From Chondrus crispus (lineage: Eukaryota; Rhodophyta; Florideophyceae; Gigartinales; Gigartinaceae), in NCBI RefSeq assembly GCF_000350225.1, contig NW_005178982.1:188699-252698 (forward strand): a stretch of DNA of 64,000 nt, in the 5' to 3' direction. The translations under genes and the position numbers were made by a program. Positions within the stretch are counted from its first letter, which is position 1; every line of letters begins with the position of its first letter. The notes under the pieces are model-generated. The model made no database searches, was not told the DNA's origin, and saw only the letters and a list, made by a program, of their open reading frames with translations. Of the stretch, positions 23,455-34,200 are shown piece after piece.

Positions 23455-26400
23455 ATGCAGGAAAGCTTGCGGCAAGAGACGGGACCAAGTAGAAGACGGC
23501 GAAAGATACAGTCTCCCGATGTGTTCATAAGCCATGCTGGTCCGGACAAGCTACTCATCGCACGTCCTCTTTCCAAGAAATTGCAAGCTCAAGGTTTAAA
23601 TTGCTTCCTCGACAAAATCTCGATGGAGCCCGGGGACTGCGGAGGGGATGAAATGACGAAGGCTATGGAGTCTGCGAAGGTCGGTGTTTTCATACTTTCT
23701 CCCGAGTTTGCGGCTCGAAAGTGGACGATGAGGGAACTGCGTTGCTTCCTACGCCGACGGAGTGAGGCGATAGGGAGTGGGATGCGACCACCGACATTGA
23801 TTCCGGTGTTTTACAGACTAAGCATTCGGGAATGCAAAGAGTTGGAGCCCGATCGGTACCGGGATGATGAAGGAAATAATATTTTTGAAGTGGAAAAGTT
23901 TTATAGCGAGGAACGACAGCGCGAAGCGAGCACGGATACGGTGAAGAGAGAGCTACAAGGGTTGGCAGGTATCACTGGGATTGAAAATGACGAAGAGGCA
24001 ACGAACCACCTGGAAGATGAATTCGGCCATCGTGCAAGGGAACGTCTTGTGAAACGAGTATCTCGGTGGGTGAAAAAGAAAAGTGAGGAGCAAGAAGCCG
24101 ACCGCCTTCATTATTCCACGAGTGATAGGGAGCTGCGTCAGATTGGGGAACGGGTTGCTTTCGAGCCAAGAGAGACAGAAGGGAAAGAAGCACTTGACGC
24201 AGTGCGATCTATGGAGCTGTATGAGCGCGCTATCGAGAAGGGTGAGGACGTCGATGCCATGGTTAGCCTCGGTCTTTTGCTCTCAGAAGGTGCCGAAGGA
24301 GTAGAGCGTGACGCGGTGCGATCAGTGGAGCTGTATGAGCGCGCTATCGAGAAGGGTGAGAACGTCTATGCCATGAATAACCTCGGTGTTTTGCTGAAAG
24401 AAGGTGCCGAAGAAGTAGAGCGTAACGCTGTGCGATCAGTGGAGCTGTATGAGCGCGCTATCGAGAAGGGTGAGAACGTCGGTGCCATGGTGAGCCTCGC
24501 TATTTTGCTCGCAGAAGGTGCCGAAGGAATAGAGCGTAACGTGGTGCGATCAGTGGAGCTGTATGAGCGCGCTATCGAGAAGGGTGAGGACGTCGATGCC
24601 ATGAATAACCTCGGTAATTTGCTCCAACAAGGTGCCGAAGGAGTAGAGCGTAACGCTGTGCGATCAGTGGAGCTGTATGAGCGCGCTATCGAGAAGGGTG
24701 AGAACGTCGATGCCATGAATAACCTCGGTATTTTGCTCGAAGAAGGTGGCGAAGGAGTAGAGCGTAACGCTGTGCGATCAGTGGAGCTGTATGAGCGCGC
24801 TATCGAGAAGGGTGACCACGTCGATGCCATGAATAACCTCGGTGTTTTGCTGAAACAAGGTGCCGAAGGAATAGAGCGTAACGCGGTGCGATCAGTGGAG
24901 CTGTATGAGCGCGCTATCGAGAAGGGTGACCACGTCGATGCCATGGGTAACCTCGGTCTTTTGCTCTCAGAAGGTGCCGAAGGAGTAGAGCGTAACGCGG
25001 TGAGATCTATGGAGCTGTACGAGCGCGCTATCGAGAAGGGTGACCACGTCGATGCCATGAATAACCTCGGTGTTTTGCTGAAACAAGGTGCCGAAGGCAT
25101 AGAGCGTAACGCGGTGCGATCAGTGGAGCTGTATGAGCGCGCTATCGAGAAGGGTGAGGACGTCGATGCCATGGGTAACCTCGGTCTTTTGCTCTCAGAA
25201 GGAGCCGAAGGAGTAGAGCGTAACGCGGTGAGATCTATGAAGCTGTACGAACGCGCTATCGAGAAGGGTGACCACGTCGATGCCATGAATAACCTCGGTC
25301 TTTTGCTGAAACAAGGTGCCGAAGGAATAAAGCGTAACGCGGTGCGATCAGTGGAGCTGTATGAGCGCGCTATCGAGAAGGGTGAGAACGTCTATGCCAT
25401 GAATAACCTCGGTTTTTTGCTCCAACAAGGTGCCGAAGGAGTAGAGCGCAACGCGGTGCGATCAGTGGAGCTGTACGAGCGCGCTATCGAGAAGGGTGAG
25501 AACGTCTATGCCATGAATAACCTCGGTAATTTGCTGAGACAAGGTGCCGAAGGAGTAGAGCGTGACGCGGTACGATCTATGGAGCTGTATGAGCGCGCTA
25601 TCGAGAAGGGTGAGAACGTCGATGCCATGAATAACCTCGGTGGTTTGCTCCAACAAGGTGCCGAAGGAGTAGAGCGCAACGCGGTGCGATCAGTGGAGCT
25701 GTATGAGCGCGCTATCGAGAAGGGTGAGAACGTCTATGCCATGAATAACCTCGGTAATTTGCTGAGACAAGGTGGCGAAGGAGTAGAGCGTAACGCAGTG
25801 CGATCTATGGAGCTGTATGAGCGCGCTATCGAGAAGGGTGACCACGTCGATGCCATGAATAACCTCGGTCTTTTACTCTCAGAAGGTGCCGAAGGAGTAG
25901 AGCGCAACGCGGTGAGATCAGTGGAGCTGTATGAACGCGCTATCGAGAAGGGTGAGGACGTCGATGCCATGGTTAACCTCGGTAATTTGCTGAAACAAGG
26001 TGGCGAAGGAGTAGAGCGTGACGCGGTACGAGCTGTGGCACTGTATGATCGTGCAATGGCGGAAGGAAATTCCGGTAACGCGACTTGCAATCTTGCGATG
26101 ATGTTGAGGGACGGAGCGGAAGGGGTGGAGCGCAATGCGGTGCGTGCGGTGGAGCTGTTTGAGATGGACATCAAGGAACGGAAGCAGAGCAAGTCAATGG
26201 TGTGTCTTGGAAACATGATGCGAGACGGGGCGGACGGGGTGGCCCGCGACACGGATCGAGCGATACAGTTGTACGAGATGGCGGTCGAGAAAGACAACAA
26301 CGCGGAGGCGGTAGCCCAACTTGCGGCGTTGCAGCGGGACAGATCAGACGGCAGTACGCGGCCGCGATTTCGGGTTATTTTTTCATTTTTGCTTTTTGCC

Positions 26401-26490
26401 TGTTTTTTCATGCAGAAACTGAGAAACTTCATGATTCTTCATGAAGAAAGGACTTTAGACAATGATGGAGATGGGCTGCAGGGACCCTAG
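23455..26490 (+). CDS. TIR-Sel1 repeat protein, gene 1 (19 repeats)
   Basis: Putative intracellular receptor or signalling protein, 1,011 aa. The start is taken at MQESLRQ (23455) because the ATG after CACAAAAAA is conserved in all four paralogs. The open frame extends upstream to 23194 without another conserved start. Residues about 20-190: TIR domain with DVFISHAGPDK, a BB-loop-like DKISMEPGD, and KWTMREL whose Glu94 is at the position of the catalytic Glu of NAD-cleaving TIR domains. Residues about 215-247: linker LHYSTSDRELRQIG, an NB-ARC remnant. Residues 248-969: nineteen 38-residue Sel1-type (TPR-like) repeats, 16 nearly identical and 3 diverged. The C-terminal 42 residues, with hydrophobic VIFSFLLFACFF, come from a 293-bp insertion. 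RsmG copy 1 follows on the same strand. Immune or self-recognition function is inference from architecture. Confidence 0.85.
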   Translation: MQESLRQETGPSRRRRKIQSPDVFISHAGPDKLLIARPLSKKLQAQGLNCFLDKISMEPGDCGGDEMTKAMESAKVGVFILSPEFAARKWTMRELRCFLRRRSEAIGSGMRPPTLIPVFYRLSIRECKELEPDRYRDDEGNNIFEVEKFYSEERQREASTDTVKRELQGLAGITGIENDEEATNHLEDEFGHRARERLVKRVSRWVKKKSEEQEADRLHYSTSDRELRQIGERVAFEPRETEGKEALDAVRSMELYERAIEKGEDVDAMVSLGLLLSEGAEGVERDAVRSVELYERAIEKGENVYAMNNLGVLLKEGAEEVERNAVRSVELYERAIEKGENVGAMVSLAILLAEGAEGIERNVVRSVELYERAIEKGEDVDAMNNLGNLLQQGAEGVERNAVRSVELYERAIEKGENVDAMNNLGILLEEGGEGVERNAVRSVELYERAIEKGDHVDAMNNLGVLLKQGAEGIERNAVRSVELYERAIEKGDHVDAMGNLGLLLSEGAEGVERNAVRSMELYERAIEKGDHVDAMNNLGVLLKQGAEGIERNAVRSVELYERAIEKGEDVDAMGNLGLLLSEGAEGVERNAVRSMKLYERAIEKGDHVDAMNNLGLLLKQGAEGIKRNAVRSVELYERAIEKGENVYAMNNLGFLLQQGAEGVERNAVRSVELYERAIEKGENVYAMNNLGNLLRQGAEGVERDAVRSMELYERAIEKGENVDAMNNLGGLLQQGAEGVERNAVRSVELYERAIEKGENVYAMNNLGNLLRQGGEGVERNAVRSMELYERAIEKGDHVDAMNNLGLLLSEGAEGVERNAVRSVELYERAIEKGEDVDAMVNLGNLLKQGGEGVERDAVRAVALYDRAMAEGNSGNATCNLAMMLRDGAEGVERNAVRAVELFEMDIKERKQSKSMVCLGNMMRDGADGVARDTDRAIQLYEMAVEKDNNAEAVAQLAALQRDRSDGSTRPRFRVIFSFLLFACFFMQKLRNFMILHEERTLDNDGDGLQGP

Positions 26491-26661
26491 GAAAGCATGG
26501 GGGATCTCGATTTCGATGGTTGATCGCAATTATCGTTGCAGTCGTCTGAGGAAGGCCGAAGTGGTGATTTTTTCATTTTGCAGCATTATCTGGCAGTTTT
26601 TGCGCGCAAATGCGCGAAAAAACATGATTTAATGAAATCGCGCGTCCCGCGTACTACGCGG
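26355..26661. mobile_element. 293-bp insertion with 7-bp target duplication in the 3' end of gene 1
   Basis: TACGCGG occurs at 26355-26361 and 26655-26661 around a 293-bp body. The third TIR-Sel1 gene has a single TACGCGG at the same place (59796-59802), an empty site. Body ends contain CGCGATTTC near the left and GAAATCGCGCG near the right, imperfect inverted ends. It supplies the final 42 codons and the stop of gene 1. Confidence 0.8.
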
Positions 26662-26899
26662 GACGAGGGTGAGCGAGAACAGAGGAAGGCGGGGGCGGGA
26701 TGGAAGGCGAGGGCAGCGAGGGCGAGAGAGGTACAGTACCACATGGATAGGCGGCGTAATGTAACACATTTTTGGTGTAATTGTTTTGGTTGTAATTATT
26801 ATGGTTGTAATTATTATTAATGACAACAGTAACACGTGTATTATAGCGCATTCGTCATCGCCGCGAGGGCCTTCTCCTTCAGCCGGAGAGGAAGAGAGG

Positions 26900-26956
26900 C
26901 AAAAGGGAGGACGACAGGCAAAAGGGAGGACGACAGGCAAAAGGGAGGACGACGGA
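26900..26956. repeat. 19-bp tandem repeat, 3 units
   Basis: CAAAAGGGAGGACGACAGG-type units begin at 26900, 26919 and 26938. The equivalent site has 1 unit in A2 (44441) and 4 in A3 (60111-60186), so it is a length-variable minisatellite. Confidence 0.85.
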
Positions 26957-27404
26957 GCGGGACGGCAGAGTTGTGGGCGAATCTCCGAAACCTGTGGCCA
27001 ACGGCGACTCGGTGTTAATCGAAAACACTCATCTGTACGCTAACGGTACTCCGTTTCCGGTACTCCGTTTCCAGTAAAGGCAGAGCAGCCGACTTTCCTT
27101 ACCCGAAAGCACAGCACGGGTCGCCCAGTTTAGCAGATCCCACAGTCGGCCTCCGACTGCTCTGCCGCACCGGCTTGCCGCTCGCCTCGTGACCGTGACC
27201 GCAGCAGCCTCAAGCAGGGAAAAGCAATATAACATCCTTAACACCGCGTGGCAACACTCCCGCCGACGCCCGCCAAAATCGGGTCCCTACCCACAGATCC
27301 TTCTCGATCTCATTGCAGATATTTCGAACCTCCACGCCCGCCGCCCCCACGCACACCATCCTCGTCTACATGTCTACATGGCTCCGTGACCCACCCCCTG
27401 CCGC

Positions 27405-28288
27405 ATGGCTTTCGCCGTCTCGCCGCCGACCCGGCGCGCCCGTCACGTGCCGCGATCTGCATGCCGGGCGCGGCCGCTGCGGCGCGTGGCGCTGCGCGGC
27501 TGCGCGACGCAGCAAAACATCGCCCCCGCGCACGCAGTGCTGCGCCGCGCGGCCCACTCGCAGGGCCTGGACGTGGCGCGGCTCAACACCCTCGTGCGGC
27601 TCACGGATCTGCTGCTGAGCGAGAGCAAGCGGTACAACCTCACGGCGATCCGCACGCGCGATGCCGTGCTTCTTAAGCACGTCGTGGACGCGCTGAGCCT
27701 GCTACCGGCGCTGGATGCGGAGGCCGCGGCCGCTGCCACCGGGCTGCGCGTCGTCGATGTCGGCACGGGTGCGGGGTTACCGGGGCTCGTCCTGGCCATC
27801 GCGAGGCCGCAGTGGGACGTTGCGCTGCTCGAGGCCGCGCGCAAGAAGACGCGCTTCCACGACATCGTGGAACGCGAGCTGGCCCTGCCCAACGTGACGT
27901 CCGTGTGGGGGAGGGCGGAGGAGGTCGGGCAGAGTAAGATGCATCGGGGACGGTATGACGCGGTCGTGGCACGGTGGTTGGCGGGAATGCGCGTTTGCTG
28001 CGGACTGTGCGTGCCGCTGGCAAAGGGGGCGGGGGTGCGTTTTTCACGCAAAAGAGCGTGGGCGCGGGCGCTGAGGAGATCGCCGCCGCGAAGAAGGCCA
28101 TCAGAAGGCTGGGCGGGAAGGTGGAAGGTGTGCGCGAGGCGTGGCCGTGGGAGTGGATGCAGGGGCAGGGGGAAGAGGCGGAAGAGGTTGACGGAAGGAA
28201 GAAGTGTTTTGTGGCTGTACGAAAGGTGAAGGCAACGCCAGCGGCGTTTCCGAGGTTGTCGGGAGTGCCGAAGAAGACGCCTTTGTGA
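27405..28288 (+). CDS. rsmG: RsmG-like 16S rRNA G527 methyltransferase, copy 1, frameshifted C-terminus
   Basis: RsmG (GidB) places an N7-methyl group on a guanine in the 530 loop of bacterial-type 16S rRNA using S-adenosylmethionine. A nuclear copy would serve the plastid or mitochondrion. The first about 40 residues are Arg/Ala-rich like an organelle transit peptide. Then come LTDLLLSESKRYNLTAIR, the AdoMet site VVDVGTGAGLPGLVLA, and LEAARKKTRFHDIV, all standard for the family. After CVPLAKG the frame is lost in the G-run near 28025-28035. The correct C-terminus (TQKSVGAGAEEIAAAKKAI, FPRLSGVPKKTPL) continues in the next frame to 28288. The first frame instead runs on to 28229 with an Arg-rich tail. 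All three copies share this shift. Product may be non-functional. Confidence 0.75.
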
Positions 28289-29364
28289 GATGGCGAATAG
28301 GTTTGCGAGGAGAGAAAGATGTCGAGAGACCGGAGAGAGGAAAGATGTCGGTTGAGAGATGTGGCAGGGAATAGGAGCGCGTGTTGGGTGAAAAGCACAT
28401 CAAGCATTGCAAGGGGCGCACATGAATGTCGTGCGAGAAGAAGAGCGCAAGCGCGTTGCGAAAGGCACAGTTCGCTATGGAAATGTGACATACGAAGTAA
28501 GAAGTTGCAGAGCAGCCTCGATCGAGAGTTGTGACGCCATTGAGAATTGGTTTATCTCGAGACATTGTTTCGCTGCCGTTCCCCTCCTCCTTCGTGCCCC
28601 TCCTTTCGTACCAAGCAGCGGCCTGCCAAGTCTCTGCCATCCGACAACGTCCTTCCCTCTCCCTTCACGGAACGTCGGCGTCGTCACTCGATCCAATGAA
28701 GAACACCGTCTCTGCAAGGGGCATCGGCTACCATGTGAGAGATAAGCACTAGGCAAAAGGGAAAGTATCCTGGCCGGCACAGGTGAAACAAGCGGCCCCC
28801 AGTGACACACCGACCACGATAGGCAGTCTGATCACCGTCAGCAGCGAGACGGATAAGTTGGAGCGAGAGTAGTGACGACGAAGAAAAGAGGTTTGCGAGT
28901 TTCTTGTTTCAACAATGGCAGCTGCAACTCTACTGGAACACGTGTCACACGTTTCCGCAGAAAACTATCCTCGCTGTTACTGTAATTCAGAAGGGGTGCA
29001 AGTAACATTCCGTCCACGCTTTTTGTACACTTCTGTGCTCCAATGAAGGAAAGCATGTGATGCCAAGAACACCGATGGCCGATTGCGATGGCCCCTTCTC
29101 CCGAGTCTCGGGCGGCCAGCGGTTTGGCTTTATTTTATGGATAAAGTACCAGATACTGTACTGTAGGTGTAATCCTATCGTTCCAAAACTTCGCCCTTTT
29201 GTTATTATAAAAAAAAACAGCCACTCGACCCTACGCATTAGTGCCGTCCCGTGTAAAGACTAATAATACGGCACTAATTCGGAGCGGCACAATCAGATGG
29301 CAGAACCACTACCCGGCCAGAACTCTGAAACTTCACTTAAGACACACCCTGACGCCCTGACGCA
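28289..29364. other. Duplicated non-coding DNA downstream of RsmG copy 1
   Basis: No protein recognised. Nearly identical sequence follows copy 2 (45792-46831), and its first part follows copy 3. A block with CGCTGCCGTTCCCCTCCTCC and CAGCGGCCTGCCAAGT near 28566-28660 recurs in diverged form near 37435-37520. From about 29223 it holds the left end of the pogo-like element described at 46727-49802, cut off at 29327. Confidence 0.6.
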
Positions 29365-31261
29365 GCCATGTATCCAAGAAAATGATCACGGTCACCGATT
29401 GCGCTAATGGCCGGGGTGAGGCCGGGGTGAGGCCGGGGTGACCGTGCGCGGCACTGGGACCGCAGTCATTTTTCTAATCATACACTGGAACGGAAAGTAC
29501 CAAGGGTACTTTCCGTAAAGATTACTCCAAATATGAAGGTACGGTATGTTCCTGGCGTTTCTATCAGAGAGTCGACCCCACGCCCCGCCGGCAGCCGCGC
29601 CAAGACGACTGTCGCCAGCGTCGTCACGAATGCGCCACAATTGCTCGACGCGAACCCGTGGCAGAGCATCAAAAGGCCAGGGCCCGGCGCCAGCGTCGCG
29701 CGGAGCTGAGCAGCCGGCGCTCCGCGCGCTCGTTCGCGGCATAGAACGGCGTCTCGGTCGCCATGCGAGCGGGCGTGCCGCAGCGGGGGAAGGCCGTTCG
29801 CCGGGCGGAGCTGTGCGGGTCGCCGGGCGCGAGCGGCGGCGCGTGGTCAGCGCGACGCGGCATTGGGCGCGGTGGCGGGGGCGCCGGTGCGGGGGGACGC
29901 CGCGAGGTCTCGCGGGGGGATCGCTACGTGGCCAGGTGTGGGCGTGACGCGTGACGCGGGCACGGGTTAATGAATGACTTGTTGCCCGCAAATTGCATCG
30001 TTGCCCAAAAAAGGTACGGGGGGTCGCGATATAGTGCTACCCTGTGTCAGTGGGCTGAAAACGGCACTATATCGAACCAGGCACTGTATGATAATGAGAT
30101 TTACGGCTCAGCCATTTCCTTCCATCACTGCTCAAAAAACCCCTCGCAGGACGCCATCACTCATACTTACCATCTTGACTACAGACTCAAGTCTAATCAA
30201 GCATTTATGTTATTAGTAGCTGCCGAGCCGTCGCATTACTTCCTCCTTTTTCGCAGCCATAAATGCCAGCCTACACTTTTGCAGATGTCCAATTGCATCG
30301 TCGACCTTGCCTTTTTCCGCCATAATCTCATAGTCTCTATTCGAGCTAGCAACTGCATAATATCTTTCCGTGGCGGCAGTGGCTCTCGGGCAGTTCGTCC
30401 ATCCAACTGCCTCTCTGGAGACCCTTCATTTTTGGCTCAAAATTCGTGCCACCCGCAGAAGGGTAGCACTATATCGGAGCTGGCACTAACAAAGATGGCA
30501 CTATATCGCGACCCCTCCTGTACATGGCCCTCTCTGTCTACTCTCCCAAACCTGAAGGTTACCCGAAGGGTACTGTTACAGGGCTTTGTACTGTACAACT
30601 GTACTACTGTAATACTGATGGACAAGCCCCTGCAGTCCCTTGAAGCTCCCACTGCTGGCGTAAAAGTCATGTTTGTGCGTCGCGAGTGGTGGTTTGGGTT
30701 CGGGGTCCGGTTGTCTTTTTATTTTTTCTCTAAATTATTCACCTGTGCGTGTCTTTCTCTCTCAGGGCCTCCACCCTTCCTTCCACGTTTGATAGCCGCC
30801 AAGCTTCCACTTGGAAGCTTGCGCGGAACAACAAAGAAACCCTTGAAATTTCAACTAAAATCTAGTGCTAAAAATCAAACGTTAATCATGCCTCACACAG
30901 CGAGAGCAGCCTTACTATACTCACGATGTGCCCACAACGCAGCGACGATCCGCTCAACAGCCGCCTTCTTCTTTGACGAGCATAGGAAATCGCTCCACCC
31001 TGAGTGCCTCTTTCCGCGAAGAAGTCACACGAACATTCCTTCACGGAAGAACAATCGAAAGCACATCAGCTCACCCTACTGACCCACACGAACGTCGCCA
31101 CTGTTTCCGCTTTCGTCGACAACGACAAGAGTGCCACGCGCTGAACGCGGCCTTCAACCTTCGCGTCCCTGTTTTTCCAACAGCCAGTGCCGTTCTCACG
31201 CATAACACACTCTTAACACACTCCGCACCTCACCAACTTGTCTTTTGCTATTCACAAAAAA
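29365..31261 (+). promoter_or_regulatory. Type II upstream region of the TIR-NB-ARC-WD40 gene (unit B1)
   Basis: Nearly the same sequence lies before TIR-Sel1 gene 3 (54427-56670). It contains a GC-rich stretch (29560-29960, no identified gene), a short inverted-repeat element (30018-30519), and then the 250-bp leader common to all TIR genes. Long frames here (29404-29991 minus, 29970-31082 plus) cross the element or have biased composition and are not supported as genes. Confidence 0.5.
30018..30519. mobile_element. Short inverted-repeat element (MITE-like), copy in B1
   Basis: Ends are inverted copies: GGGGTCGCGATATAGTGC on the left and GCACTATATCGCGACCCC on the right, with more TATAGTGC motifs inside each end. 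GTAC flanks both sides (30014-30017, 30520-30523), a likely target duplication. No transposase inside. Related copies are at 55057-55677 and 51676-51962. Confidence 0.7.
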
Positions 31262-34200
31262 ATGCAGGAAAGCTTCCGGCAAGAGACGGGACCAAGTAGA
31301 AGACGGCGAGAGAGACGGTCTCCCGATGTGTTCATAAGCCATGCTGGCCCAGACAAGCTATTCATCGCACGTCCCCTTTCCGAGAAATTGCAAGCTCAAG
31401 GTTTAAATTGCTTCCTCGACAAAATCTCGATGGAGCCCGGGGACTGCGGACGGGATGAAATGACGAAGGCTATGGAGTCTGCGAAGGTCGGTGTTTTCAT
31501 TCTTTCTCCCGAGTTTGCAGCTCGAAAATGGACAATGAGGGAACTGCGGTGCTTCCTGCGCCGACGCAAAGAAGCGATAAGCAGTGGGATGCCGCCACCG
31601 ACACTGATGCCGGTGTTTTACAGATTAACTATTCGTGAATGCAGAGAGTTGGAGCCCAATCGGTACTGGGATGACGAAGGAAATAATATTTTTCAAGTTG
31701 AGAAGTTTTTTAGCGAGGAACGACAGCGCGAAGCGAGCACGGATACGGTGAAGAGAGAGCTACAAGAGTTGGCAGATATCACTGGGATAGAAAACGACGA
31801 AGAGGCAACGAACCACCTGAAAGATGAATTCGGCCATCTTGCAAGGGAAAATCTTGTGAAACGAGTATCTCGGTGGGTGAAAAAGAAAAGTGAGGAGGAC
31901 TCTAGTGATGAAGTGAGAGAAGTTTTGAATGCAAGTGGATGTACGCATGATTTGTTCAGGCCCTGTATACTCGCAGAGCTCAATCCCGAAGAAATATATC
32001 TGCAACTAAATTCTCGGGGGATCGATGGATCACCGAATACTTGTGAGGCGCGGCTAAAGGAGGCCGTGCTAAGTACCGATAGGAATACATATATAGGAGC
32101 GACGGCAACGGGGAAGGGCGGAGTCGGAAAGACATGCGCTCTTCGAGCGATTGCGCACGACGATGACGTCAAGGCTCGGTTTTCAGGCGGAGTGTACTTG
32201 ATGTCTTTGGGGAAAGATGCCAACGTAGGGCGGCTGATTGAGCAACTGTGTATAGCCGTAGAGGCGTCTGGTGGCAACCAGGCGGCTGCGAAAATGCGAG
32301 AGCAAAGCGAGTTGAGCAGGGTACTGACCAAGATGCGAGCATGGTTCAACACACGTGTATGCCTGTTCATTATTGATGATTTGTGGGCCGTGAATGGTAT
32401 AGATGCGTGTATTCTTCAGAAGTTGTCCACTCTCGCTGCCGCCACAGGAGACATGCGAGAGAGGAGGAGCAGGCTTCTGTACTCCACGAGGGACTCAAAG
32501 CTGAAACAGGTCGGTAAGCAAGTGACTTTCGAGCCGAGGGAAAGGGAAGGGGGCGATTCAGTTCACATGCTCATGCTTGCGGGCGGGGCGAACCCGGAGG
32601 AAGCGAATGATCCGAGATGCAAAAAGGCCGTGAGTGAAATATTGAAAATGTGCGCTGGTTTGCCGCTTGCTCTGAACGTAGCCGGGACGGGTGTCAGGTA
32701 CATGAGAGATAGATGGGAGGGAGAAAAGTCACAAGCGTGGGAGGCATACCTTTCGAAGATGAAGAGGCGTAACACGCTTCGTAGTGAGAGTCCAGAGGAT
32801 GGGTATTCGTCGTTAGACGCGACATTACATGCGTCACTAGATATTGTGGAGTCCGGCATAGGGAGCGATGGGGAGAGGTTACGTCAGTTTTCGTTTCGAA
32901 AAATACATCGGAGTCTGTGTGTTATGAAGAAGCAAGACGGGATGCCTTTGTCGTTGGTAATAAAGTTGTGGGAGATGGACTACGAATCGGCTGAAAAGTA
33001 TGCGAAGCAGATGGAAAGGGTTGGATTAGTAGACCTTCATTACGACAATGATGGTGGGTGGGTACGGATGCATGATCTGACGCACGATTTTGCGGTGCAG
33101 GAGGCGCAGAAGGAAGAAAGTGTAACGTTCTGGTATAAGAAGTTGGCAGATGTATGCAGGCAGGGAAGAGGACTGCTTGCTATAACTGAGAGCGAGGGCA
33201 GAGAGAGCAAGGATGCAAGAGAGAAGTATGTTTTCGAGAGCATATATCGCGTTCTGAAACAGGGCGGGTGTGTGGAGGAGCTTAAGAGACTATTTTTGAG
33301 TGCGCGATGGGTGAAGACAGTGATACAGAAAGGCGGGGTTTGGCAATACGGGGAAGCTGTAAAGGATCTAAGTAGCTTTTTGAGGAACACGGGAGGAAGC
33401 GAGAGCCTTTCAAGGGGTACGGGAGAAGAAGATTCGGTGTATGCTATGGAATTGATGATGAGAGCTGCACGACTGAGTGTACCTTTTTGTGGTGAAAACA
33501 GTGCCGGGATTTACTTTCAACTGTACGGAAGAATCAAGCACAGGGCATCAGAATTGGGTAGCGTGCAAAGGATACTCGAGGAAATCGAGAGACACGCACC
33601 ACGGCCGTGGGTGCGACCTGTGAGTGAGTGTGTAGAGCGAGCCGATGGAAGGTTGGTGGAGCAGATTGTTCTGCCATATGTCGGTTCCAGAGAAATTCAA
33701 GTGGGCATGGATTCCAGTGGTCAAGTGTATGGATGTCAGGTGAAGGAGTCCGGGGCAGAAGTAACAGTTTTCACGCAATCTGCTGAGAAGGAGACGAAGA
33801 TTGTTCGATTAGAAGGCGAGTTCGAAACGGAGAGCCAGAGTCCAGGGGACCTTGAAGCAAGAAATGTAACCTCTGAAGTGACTGGAAAAAAACGGAGCGT
33901 GACGAGAGCTACGTGCGCAACTTTCTGTGAAAGGAAGGGGTATGTTGTTGTGGGATATGAAGACGGAACGTTAAGGCTGTGGAGTACGTCAGAGAAGAAA
34001 GTATTGAGGAGTTTCCACGGTCATAGGTCGAAAGTGGCTTGCGTTGCGATGAGTGGGGACGGAAGACTTGTAGTATCTGGATCGGAGGACAGCAAGAAGA
34101 TGCGGGTGTGGGACGTGGAGACGGGAGCAAAGGTCGGGAAGGTGCTAGGTGGACACACGGGTCTTGTCTATAGCGTTGCGATGAGTGGGGACGGAAGACG

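Larger units (their letters stand above)
22758..29327 (+). repeat. Segmental duplication unit A1 (TIR-Sel1 gene plus RsmG copy)
   Basis: Matches 40515-46831 nearly end to end (promoter, TIR-Sel1 gene, RsmG copy, downstream DNA). Homology starts at TTGGACTGTTGGC and stops at CCAGAACTCTG. Part of the 3' half also matches unit A3 (57039-61982). Confidence 0.9.

Noticed and set aside
24366..26432. Long minus-strand frames opposite the Sel1 arrays (also 41903-43969 and 57354-59954), Ser/Arg-rich with SPFSIARSYSSTDRTALRS repeats
   Set aside because: They arise because the 114-bp repeat is a multiple of three and has no antisense stop in that phase. The sense strand has clear domain structure.
29970..31082. 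A 370-aa plus-strand frame upstream of the NLR
   Set aside because: It spans the whole inverted-repeat element and its flanks, differs by indels from the B2 copy, and shows no domain.
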